Shown: one piece after another, positions 28,101 through 40,100 of the stretch | How positions within the stretch are numbered: the first letter of the stretch is position 1 | How the letters are laid out: the number at the start of each line of letters is the position of its first letter | Assembly: GCA_020152595.1 (NCBI GenBank) | Contig: JAIGNY010000135.1 | Span: forward strand, 1-64,000 | Source of the DNA: Chiridota heheva | Lineage: Eukaryota > Echinodermata > Holothuroidea > Apodida > Chiridotidae | Reading direction: 5' to 3' | DNA: 64,000 nt | Notes under the pieces: generated by a model | Told to the model about the DNA's origin: nothing | Seen by the model: the letters and a program-made list of their open reading frames with translations, nothing else | Database searches by the model: none | Made by a program: the position numbers and the translations under genes

Positions 28101-31100
28101 ATCACATCAAGATGTTAGTGGTCAGGAGTCTTCTGATATGTCAAACTGATCACATCATGATGTTAGTGGTCAGGAGTCTCTTGATATGTCAAACTGATTG
28201 CATCATGATGTTAGTGGTCAGGAGTCTCTTGATGATTGTGGTCAGGAGTCTCCTTGATATGTCAAACTGATTGCATCATGATGTTAGTGGTCAGGGAGTC
28301 TCTTGATATGTCAAACTGATCACATCAAGATGTTAGTGGTCAGGGAGTCTTCTGATATGTCAAACTGATCACATCATGATGTTAGTGGTCAGGGAGTCTC
28401 TTGATATGTCAAACTGATTGCATCATGATGTTAGTGGTCAGGGAGTCTCTTGATGATTGTGGTCAGGGAGTCTCCTTGATATGTCAAACTGATTGCATCA
28501 TGATGTTAGTGGTCAGGGAATCTCCTGATATGTCAAACTGATCACATCAAGATGTTAGTGGTCAGGGAGTCTTCTGATATGTCAAACTGATCACATCATG
28601 ATGTTAGTGGTCAGGGAGTCTCTTGATATGTCAAACTGATTGCATCATGATGTTAGTGGTCAGGGAGTCTCTTGATGATTGTGGTCAGGGAGTCTCCTTG
28701 ATATGTCAAACTGATTGCATCATGATGTTAGTGGTCAGGGAGTCTCTTGATATGTCCAACTGATTGCATCATGATGATGTTAGTGTTCAGGGAGTCTCCT
28801 GATATGTCAAACTGATTGCATCATGATGTTAGTGGTCAGGGAGTTTCTTGATGATTGTGATCAGGGAGTCTCTTGATATGTCAAACTGATTGCATCATGA
28901 TGTTAGTGGTCAGGGAGTCTCTTGATATGTCCAACTGATTGCATCATGATGATGTTAGTGTTCAGGGAGTCTCCTGATATGTCAAACTGATTGCATCATG
29001 ATGTTAGTGGTCAGGGAGTCTCTTGATGATTGTGATCAGGGAGTCTCTTGATATGTCAAACTGATTGCATCATGATGTTAGTGGTCAGGAGTCTCTTGAT
29101 ATGTCAAACTGATTGCATCATGATGTTAGTGGTCAGGAGTTTCTTGATGATTGTGATCAGGAGTCTCTTGATATGTCAAACTGATTGCATCATGATGTTA
29201 GTGGTCAGGGAGTCTCTTGATATGTCAAACTGATTGCATCATGATGTTAGTGGTCAGGGAGTTTCTTGATGATTGTGATCAGGGAGTCTCTTGATATGTC
29301 AAACTGATTGCATCATGATGTTAGTGCTCAGGGAGTCTCTTGATATGTCAAACTGATTGCATCATGATGTTAGTGGTCAGGGAGTCTCTTGATATGTCAA
29401 ACTGATTGCATCATGATGTTAGTGGTCAGGGAGTCTCCTGATATGTCAAACTGATCACATCATGATGTTAGTGGTCAGGGAGTCTCCTGATATGTCAAAC
29501 TGATTGCATCATGATCTTAGTGGTCAGGGAGTCTCTTGATATGTCAAACTGATTGCATCATGATGTTAGTGGTCAGGAGTCTCTTGATGATTGTGGTCAG
29601 AGTCTCCTTGATATGTCAAACTGATTGCATCATGATGTTAGTGGTCAGGGAGTCTCCTGATATGTCAAACTGATTGCATCATGATCTTAGTGGTCAGGGA
29701 GTCTCCTGATATGTCAAACTGATTGCATCATGATGTTAGTGGTCAGGGAGTCTCTTGATGATTGTGGTCAGGGAGTCTCCTTTATATGTCAAACTGATTG
29801 CATCATGATGTTAGTGGTCAGGGAGTCTCTTGATATGTCAAACTGATTGCATCATGATGTTAGTGGTCAGGAGTCTCTTGATGATTGTGGTCAGGAGTCT
29901 CCTTGATATGTCAAACTGATTGCATCATGATGTTAGTGGTCAGAGTCTCTTGATATGTCAAACTGATTGCATCATGATGTTAGTGGTCAGGGAGTCTCTT
30001 GATATGTCAAACTGATTGCATCATGATGTTAGTGGTCAGGGAGTCTCTTGATATGTCCAACTGATTGCATCATGATGTTAGTGGTCAGGGAGTCTCCTGA
30101 TATGTCAAACTGATCACATCAAGATGTTAGTGGTCAGGGAGTCTCCTGATATGTCAAACTGATTGCATCATGATGTTAGTGGTCAGGGAGTCTCTTGATA
30201 TGTCAAACTGATTGCATCATGATGTTAGTGGTCAGGGAATCTCCTGATATGTCAAACTGATCACATCAAGATGTTAGTGGTCAGGGAGTCTTCTGATATG
30301 TCAAACTGATCACATCATGATGTTAGTGGTCAGGGAGTCTCTTGATATGTCAAACTGATTGCATCATGATGTTAGTGGTCAGGGAGTCTCTTGATGATTG
30401 TGGTCAGGGAGTCTCCTTGATATGTCAAACTGATTGCATCATGATGTTAGTGGTCAGGGAGTCTCTTGATATGTCAAACTGATTGCATCATGATGTTAGT
30501 GGTCAGGGAGTCTCTTGATATGTCAAACTGATTGCATCATGATGTTAGTGGTCAGGGAGTCTCCTTGATATGTCAAACTGATTGCATCATGATGTTAGTG
30601 GTCAGGGAGTCTCTTGATATGTCAAACTGATTGCATCATGATGTTAGTGGTCAGGGAGTCTCTTGATATGTCAAACTGATTGCATCATGATGTTAGTGGT
30701 CAGGGAGTCTCCTGATATGTCAAACTGATCACATCATGATGTTAGTGGTCAGGGAATCCCCTGATATGTCAAACTGATCACATCATGATGTTAGTGGTCA
30801 GGGAGTCTCTTGATATGTCAAACTGATTGCATCATGATGATGTTAGTGTTCAGGGAGTCTCCTGATATGTCAAACTGATTGCATCATGATGTTAGTGGTC
30901 AGGGAGTCTCTTGATGATTGTGGTCAGGGAGTCTCCTTGATATGTCAAACTGATTGCATCATGATGTTAGTGGTCAGGGAGTCTCTTGATATGTCAAACT
31001 AATTGCATCATGATGTTAGTGGTCAGGGAGTCTCTTGATATGTCAAACTGATTGCATCATGATGTTAGTGGTCAGGGAGTCTCCTTGATATGTCAAACTG

Positions 31101-34100
31101 ATCACATCATGATGTTAGTGGTCAGGGAGTCTCTTGATATGTCAAACTGATTGCATCATGATGTTAGTGGTCAGGGAGTCTCCTGATATGTCAAACTGAT
31201 CACATCAAGATGTTAGTGGTCAGGGAGTCTCCTTGATATGTCAAACTGATCACATCATGATGTTAGTGGTCAGGGAGTCTCTTGATATGTCAAACTGATT
31301 GCATCATGATGTTAGTGGTCAGGGAGTCTCCTGATATGTCAAACTGATCACATCAAGATGTTAGTGGTCAGGGAGTCTTCTGATATGTCAAACTGATCGC
31401 ATCATGATGTTATAGGTCAGGGAGTCTCTTGATATGTCAAACTGATTGCATCATGATGTTAGTGGTCAGGAGTCTCTTGATGATTGTGGTCAGGGAGTCT
31501 CCTTGATATGTCAAACTGATTGCATCATGATGTTAGTGGTCAGGGAGTCTCTTGATATGTCAAACTGATTGCATCATGATGTTAGTGGTCAGGGAGTCTC
31601 TTGATATGTCAAACTGATTGCATCATGATGTTAGTGGTCAGGGAGTCTCTTGATATGTCAAACTGATTGCATCATGATGATGTTAGTGTTCAGGGAGTCT
31701 CCTGATATGTCAAACTGATTGCATCATGATGTTAGTGGTCAGGGAGTCTCTTGATGATTGTGGTCAGGGAGTCTCCTTGAAATGTCAAACTGATCACATC
31801 ATGATGTTAGTGGTCAGGGAGTCTCTTGATATGTCAAACTAATTGCATCATGATGTTAGTGGTCAGGGAGTCTCTTGATATGTCAAACTGATTGCATCAT
31901 GATGTTAGTGGTCAGGGAGTCTCCTTGATATGTCAAACTGATCACATCATGATGTTAGTGGTCAGGGAGTCTCTTGATATGTCAAACTGATTGCATCATG
32001 ATGTTAGTGGTCAGGGAGTCTCCTGATATGTCAAACTGATCACATCAAGATGTTAGTGGTCAGGGAGTCTCCTGAATTGTCAAACTGATCACATCATGAT
32101 GTTAGTGGTCAGGGAGTCTCTTGATATGTCAAACTGATTGCATCATGATGTTAGTGGTCAGGGAGTCTCCTGATATGTCAAACTGATCACATCAAGATGT
32201 TAGTGGTCAGGGAGTCTTCTGATATGTCAAACTGATCACATCATGATGTTAGTGGTCAGGGAGTCTCTTGATATGTCAAACTGATTGCATCATGATGTTA
32301 GTGGTCAGGGAGTCTCTTGATGATTGTGGTCAGGGAGTCTCCTTGATATGTCAAACTGATTGCATCATGATGTTAGTGGTCAGGGAGTCTATTGATATGT
32401 CAAACTGATTGCATCATGATGTTAGTGGTCAGGGAATCTCCTGATATGTCAAACTGATTGCATCATGATGTTAGTGGTCAGGGAGTCTCCTTGATATGTC
32501 AAACTGATTGCATCATGATGTTAGTGGTCAGGGAGTCTCTTGATATGTCAAACTGATTGCATCATGATGTTAGTGCTCAGGGAGTCTCCTGATATGTCAA
32601 ACTGATCACATCATGATGTTAGTGGTTAGGGAATCCCCTGATATGTCAAACTGATCACATCATGATGTTAGTGGTCAGGGAGTCTCTTGATATGTCAAAC
32701 TGATTGCATCATGATGTTAGTGGTCAGGGAGTCTCCTGATATGTCAAACTGATTGCATCATGATGTTAGTGGTCAGGGAGTCTCCTGATATGTCAAACTG
32801 ATTGCATCATGATGTTAGTGGTCAGGGAGTCTCCTTGATATGTCAAACTGATTGCATCATGATGTTAGTGGTCAGGGAGTCTCTTGATATGTCAAACTGA
32901 TTGCATCATGATGTTAGTGCTCAGGGAGTCTCCTGATATGTCAAACTGATCACATCATGATGTTAGTGGTCAGGGAATCCCCTGATATGTCAAACTGATT
33001 GCATCATGATGTTAGTGGTCAGGAGTCTCCTGATATGTCAAACTGATTGCATCATGATGTTAGTGGTCAGGGAGTCTCCTTGATATGTCAAACTGATTGC
33101 ATCATGATGTTAGTGGTCAGGGAGTCTCTTGATATGTCAAACTGATTGCATCATGATGTTAGTGGTCAGGGAGTCTCCTGATATGTCAAACTGATCACAT
33201 CATGATGTTAGTGGTCAGGGAATCCCCTGATATGTCAAACTGATCACATCATGATGTTAGTGGTCAGGGAGTCTCTTGATATGTCAAACTGATTGCATCA
33301 TGATGTTAGTGGTCAGGGAGTCTCCTGATATGTCAAACTGATCACATCAAGATGTTAGTGGTCAGGGAGTCTCCTGAATTGTCAAACTGATCACATCATG
33401 ATGTTAGTGGTCAGGGAGTCTCTTGATATGTCAAACTGATTGCATCATGATGTTAGTGGTCAGGGAGTCTCCTGATATGTCAAACTGATTGCATCATGAT
33501 GTTAGTGGTCAGGGAGTCTCCTTGATATGTCAAACTGATTGCATCATGATGTTAGTGGTCAGGGAGTCTCTTGATATGTCAAACTGATCACATCATGATG
33601 TTAGTGGTCAGGGAGTCTCCTGATATGTCAAACTGATTGCATCATGATGTTAGTGGTCAGGGAGTCTCTTGATATGTCAAACTGATTGCATCATGATGTT
33701 AGTGGTCAGGCAGTCTCCTGATATGTCAAACTGATTGCATCATGATGTTAGTGGTCAGGGAGTCTCCTGATATGTCAAACTGATTGCATCATGATATTAG
33801 TGGTCAGGGAGTCTCTTGATGATTGTGGTCAGGGAGTCTCCTTGATATGTCAAACTGATTGCATCATGATGTTAGTGGTCAGGGAGTCTTGATATGTCAA
33901 ACTGATTGCATCATGATGTTAGTGGTCAGGGAGTCTCCTTGATATGTCAAACTGATTGCATCATGATGTTAGTGGTCAGGGAGTCTCTTGATATGTCAAA
34001 CTGATTGCATCATGATGTTAGTGGTCAATGATTAATAATCAGTTTAAACAAATTCCTGTATGTGCTTTTGTCTTTCCATGCAATTATTTTGTGCATTAAT

Positions 34101-37100
34101 CTCTTTTTTCTTTAGCCATGGATTAAGGGAGATTTTGTTCCTGATAAACCCAAACTGTATAAAGTTGGACTCGGCACAGGTTACCTGGAACTGCCACAAG
34201 GTGAATTATTTAATATTCTTATTATCATTACAAGTAGGGTGAGATCCCCTTGTGGGAAAATACCTGGAAAAATGAAAAAGGCCAAGGGCCTGAAATACCA
34301 TTCACTTACCCTAAAAAATATAACAATAAATGGATCACAATTTAAGAAAGGTCAGCATTTGTTCAAAAAATAGTTAGTGACTGCCTTTCTGCAGTGCCCT
34401 AAGGAGTGAGCCTTTGCAGATCTTAACACTGTGGTTTGGCAAAGAAGGGAAGAAGTCTTTCTTGAAAATGATTGCTGAGCTAAAGAAGTCTCTCCAGCAC
34501 AGTTGTAATGATAAACCATGTGGTCAAGAATAAGACACGAAACACTGAAAGAATCTTGAACACTTATAACTTAACTAATATTGAAATGTTTCAGCCGTCC
34601 AATTTAAGAATCAAAGTTCTGTGTTAGATTTTGGTAGCTCTTATCTACACAGCTTATGAATGAATATTTTGGTAGCTCTTCTCTACACAGCTTATGAATG
34701 ATCATTTTAGTAGCTCTTCTCTACACAGCTTATGAATGATCATTTTGGTAGCTCTTCTCTACACAGCTTATGAATGATCATTTTGGTAGCTCTTCTCTAC
34801 ACAGCTTATGAATGATCATTTTGGTAGCTCTTCTCTACACAGCTTATGAATGATCATTTTGGTAGCTCTCTCGACACAGCTTATGAATGATCATTTTGGT
34901 AGCTCTTCTCTACACAGCTTATAAATGATCATTTTGGTAGCTCTTCTCTACACAGCTTATGAGTGATCATTTTGAGCTCTTTCTACACAGCTTATGAATG
35001 ATTATTTTGGTAGCTCTTCTCTATACAGCTTATGAATGATCATTTTTAGCTCTTCACTACACAGCTTATGAATGATCTAGCTCTTCTCTACACAGCTTAT
35101 GAATGATCATTTTGGTAGCTCTTCTCTACACAGCTTATGAATGATCATTTTGGTAGCTCTTCTCTACACAGCTTATGATTGAATGCTCTTCTCTACACAG
35201 CTTATGAATGATTATTTTGGTAGCTCTTCTCTACACAGCTTATGAATGATCATTTTGGTAGCTGTTCTCCACACAGCTTATGAATGATCATTTTGGTAGC
35301 TCTTCTCTACAAGGCTTATGAATGATCATTTTGGTAGCTCTTCTCTACACAGCTTATGAATGATTATTTTGGTAGCTCTTCTCTACACAGCTAATGAATG
35401 ATCATTTTGGTAGATCTTTTCTACACAGCTTATGAATGAATATTTTGGTAGCTCTTCTCTACACAGCCTATGAATGATCTGGATAACATTTTCTGGGAAT
35501 AGTTGTTTATTTAATGTCTTACTTGCAATATGAATCTTGCAGTTGTTAATCAATACACACACATAATATTTGATGTTATTTCATGCTTGTTGTCTTTCTC
35601 TTTCAGTTGATTTGGTGAAAGGCAAGCTTGTTCAGTCTCTCCTAGGCACCAAGAACGTCTACATCCTGGACTGTAATGCAGACCTATTTGTGTGGTAAGC
35701 TACTTCAAATCTTTAACAAATCTGGTATAGGCTATAAAGGACCCACATAAATAGCAAAACAGGGGTAAAAATATTTTTTTTAAATTGCCACCATTCCATG
35801 GAACAGTACTTCTCAAATAATACTGTTCCTGATCAAATTTCACTGTTCCTACTTTTTTGTCGATAACAGGACAAATTTTCCGTTCTTCAAAATGGACTTA
35901 AGTTGCAACTTCTTTTTTGGTTAATATGTAAAAATATGTATGTTATTAGTATTTACATGATGCAGCATCCAGTTGCATACAGTCAGTCATACATACTGTA
36001 TGCAACAGCCTTGCATGTGTGTATTCATTATTAATTGTAATGATGATTGCAGGCAAGGTGGGAAATGCTGTTTCTTAATTACTGCAAAAATTATTTTTAT
36101 GGTAATTTTGTTTCACAACATGCATTTTTGTAAAGCAGAAGTTTAGGTATTGATCATTGATGACATATGCTTGTAAATAAAACACTGTTCCACCGAAACA
36201 GTGATGTTTGGAAATGAACTTTTCCTGCACAAAAAGCACTGTTCTTGGAACTGCGGATAATTCAACTCCTGCCAAAAACTAAAGTATTTTCTTCTGTGAA
36301 GTTTCTCTTGTGACCTTTACAAACTAGTTAAGTTAAATCTATCCAAGCCCATACTAATTAGTGCCATTGCTCATCCCAGTTTCCATGACATAAGCACTGC
36401 CAGTACTTATCATGGAGCAAGTAGAGTAAAATGTCTTGCTCAAGGACACAATGTAGTGCTTGCAACAGGAGAGCTGCATTTAAACTTGAACACTAATTAA
36501 ACAAATAATCTAAACAAAGGTACTCTATAAATATTTTATGAATATTATCTTTGAGCTCTTAAGAGTTCATGAAAGTAATATTTAGTTGTTATTATTTGAA
36601 GGATTGGAAGGAAATCCAGTCGTCTGGTCAGAGCAGCTGCATTGAAGTTATCACAAGAACTGTGTGACATGCTGAAAAGGCCCAGTAATGCTTTGGTCAT
36701 CAGGGTGCTTGAGGGGTAGGTATATGAGGAGACAGCTTATCTTTGTAGGGTATCCTGATATGGGGAGACTACTTATCTTTGTAGGGTAACCTGATATGAG
36801 GAGACTACTTATCTTTGTAGGGTAACCTGATATGAGGAGACTACTTATCTTTGTAGGGTAACCTGATATGAGGAGACTACTTATCTTTGTATGGTAACCT
36901 GATGTGAGGAAACTACTTATCATTGTAGGGTAACCTGATATGACTACTTAATGGTAAGATTACTTATCTTTGTATGGTAACCTGATATGGGAGATTACTT
37001 ATCTTTGTAGGGTAACCTGATATGGGAGACTACTTATCTTTGTAGGGTAAGCTGATATGAGGAGACTACTTATCTTTGTAGGGTAACCTGATATTAGGAG

Positions 37101-40100
37101 ACTACTTATCTTTGTAGGGTAATCTAATATGAGGAGACTACTTATCTTTGTAAGGTAACCTGATATGAGGAGACTACTTATCTTTGTAGGGTAACCTGAT
37201 ATGAGGAGATTACTTATCTTTGTAGGGTAACCTGATATGAGGAGACTACTTATCTTTGTAGGGTAACCTGATATGAGGAGACTACTTATCTTTGTAGGGT
37301 AACCTGATATGAGGAGACTACTTATCTTTGTAGGGTAAAATTCTTGATTTATATGTATTTTGCAGGGTTTTTTTCTCATTTTGTTGTTTATCACTTAGGG
37401 AAGAATCAAATTTTTTATAAAAGTATGGTAAATAAATCAAATGTTGCTTTTGCTATTTATTAAGAAGTATTGTCTGCAAAGTTTTTTATATTTTTTTATT
37501 GAAAAAGAACTACTAAGCAGTTGTCCTGCAATGATTATCTTGGCATTGTTCCTAAGGTACTGTCACCTGCAAGCAATTTAATTTGATTTTATTCTGATTT
37601 ACAATCGTAAGAATAAAAATGGAACAAAATCTGTGTACTACAAGTGGTTTGACAGAATTATTAGTTTTCATGTCTTCTGATGAAAAAGTGTTTTAAAGTT
37701 TATGATGTCATAAGTTGAATAACTCTCCAGTTCTGGTATAAATCCATTGAAATTTAACCCTCAGCCAAAGTAGATGGAAATCTAGTAGCTCTCTCAATTT
37801 TACAAGTTTGTTTTGCCCCAACTGGCAATTAGTTGAGGGTCATCAATGGCTTAGTTTTTAAAACATGATTTAAATGATTTATTTTTTAAAAGATAGAATT
37901 TTATGAGAATTATGACTTGCTTTCAACTTGGTACAATACAAATTTGTAAGTTTTCATACTTTTTCTCAGTTACCTTTTTCTTTGTGTTTGGTATGGGTAT
38001 TAACTTATGTACATAGAGGTATTGGCAACCATTTCAATCATATTTTATAGCAGAAGGATGTTCCTGAGGTCATTTAATGAATGACATGGAAAATGCCTCT
38101 TTTTAAATGTCAGATATTCCTGTAACATCATTTGCTTTCTACTGCTGTTTTTAGTTATGAAGCTTTGCGCTTTAAGCAGTATTTTGAAGAATGGGATGAA
38201 ATATTAGCAGTGGACTACACTCTCTCAGCAGAAATGGTCATCAAATCTATGATTTCCAAGATGGGGTAGGGTCTGCATCCAGGAATGAGCGCTAAATTGC
38301 ACCAAATGAATGTTGAATCATTGACAAATGTGTCTGTTATGGTGTCCAATTAACATGCATGTGTGTTGGTTGTTTAAAAGCATTTTGTGGTTAGGCGTAA
38401 TGTCTATTGTAATGGAAAATGTCAAGTTATGTGGAAGTAGGGTGAAAAGGGTTCAGTATGGTGAAAAGGGTCCAGTATGGTGAAAAGGGTCCCATATGGT
38501 AAAAAGGGTCTAAGTATGGTGAAAAGGGTCCAGTATGGTGAAAAGGGTCCAGTATAGTGAAAAGGGTCCAGTATAGTGAAAAGGGTCCAGTATGGTAAAA
38601 AGGGTCCTGTATGGTGAAAAGGGTCCCATATGGTAAAAAGGGTCTAAGTATGGTGAAAAGGGTCCAGTATGGGGAAAGGTGTCCTGTATGCTGAAAAGGG
38701 TCCTGTATGGTAAAAAGGGTCCAGTATGGTGAAAAGGGTCAAGTATGGTAAAAAGTGTCCAGTATGGTAAAAAGGGTCCTGTATGCTGAAAAGGGTCCTG
38801 TATGCTGAAAAGGGTACAGTATGGTGAAAAGGGTCCAGTATGGTGAAAAGGGTCCAGTATGGTGAAAATGGTCCTGTATGCTGAAAAGGGTCCAGTATGG
38901 TAAAAAGGGTCAAGTATGACAAAAAGGTCCTGTATGCTGAAAAGGGTCCTGTATGCTGAAAAGGGTCCTATATGGTGAAAAGGGTCCAGTATGGTGAAAA
39001 GTGTCCTGTATGGTGAAAAAAGTCCAGTATGGTGAAAAGGGTCTAGTGTGGTGAAAAGTGTCCCATATGTTGAAAAGGGTCCAGTGTGGTGAAAAAGGTC
39101 CAGTATGGTGAAAAGGGTCCAGTATGGTGAAAAGTGTCCAGTATGGATCACCCTCAGTAGCAGACTTCCCGACTACTCATCCATCTTTTTAGCCGAGGCT
39201 AAGGCCATGCTCCTTGCCCTCAACTTTATTGAGTACTCCCCGCTCAGCCACTTTGTTATTTTCTCCGACTCAAAGGCTGTTCTTACTTCTTTACTCAATC
39301 TTAAATAGGATAACCTCACATGCCACCTCCTCCTTCGCAAAGTCCTTTCTCCAACCCTCTGCAGGAAAAGTATTCTTTTCTTCTGGATACCCAGCCATGT
39401 TGGCATTCTGGGTAACGACAGGACTGATGCAGCCGCTAAGCTTGCCCTCACCCTCCTCCCTGCCCCTTTTCCCAAAACCCTCTCTGACATCAAACCGCTT
39501 ATCGCTTCCCTTGTTCGAGACCGCTGGCAAACCTCATGGAAGTCCCAAATTGATAACAAACTCCATGTCATCCAGCCCACAATTCCGATCAAAGCCACCA
39601 TCAACAACCTCTCTCGTATTGACAACGTTCATATCACCAGTCTTAGAACTGGTCACACTCATCTCACCCACTCCCACCACCTTATTGGTTCCCCCCAACC
39701 CCTCTGCAACAATTGCCATTGCACCCTCACAATCCATCACGTTCTCCTTGCTTGCCCCCTGTACAACCTTCCCAGAGCTTCCCTCGCTCCCTACAACTCA
39801 ATTGCTAAGTTCTTCCAGAAAAATCCTTCGGATAAAATTATCTCCTTCCTTCATCATGCCTCCCTCTATGACCATATTTAATTCTCCTCTTCCACCCCCT
39901 CTCTACTTTGTTTTTGTTTCAACCATGCACCTCCCCTCACAATCACAGCTTTCTGACCTTTTGTCCTTAAATTTATCTCATTCTTCCCTTGTTTCCTTTA
40001 CTTCCTACCTCTAGAATGATCTGACCTCTCAGGCACAATTTGACCTTAATTGTTGTGGTGCCATTAAGCCATCATCAAACAAACAAACAAACCAGTATGG

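Noticed and set aside
25676-34027. CRISPR-like regular spacing of repeats
   Set aside because: The repeats are directly adjacent with no unique spacers, and the DNA is from an animal.
34201-35606. A missing small FLII exon between PQ and VDLVKGKL
   Set aside because: Vertebrate proteins have about 14 extra residues here, but the exon phases join directly and the insect protein is also short. No family-like frame was found in the intron.
38155-38265. Copy A as a simple mutually exclusive partner of copy B
   Set aside because: With the good donor at 38266, A joined directly to the exon at 49534 shifts the frame and stops after eight codons. Simple exchange would need the weak donor after 38236, so I call it a duplicate or cassette exon instead.
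39214-40014. 266-codon + strand frame rich in Ser, Pro and Leu
   Set aside because: It is the wrong frame of the LINE; the RNase H-like and zinc-finger motifs are in another frame, which has one stop.
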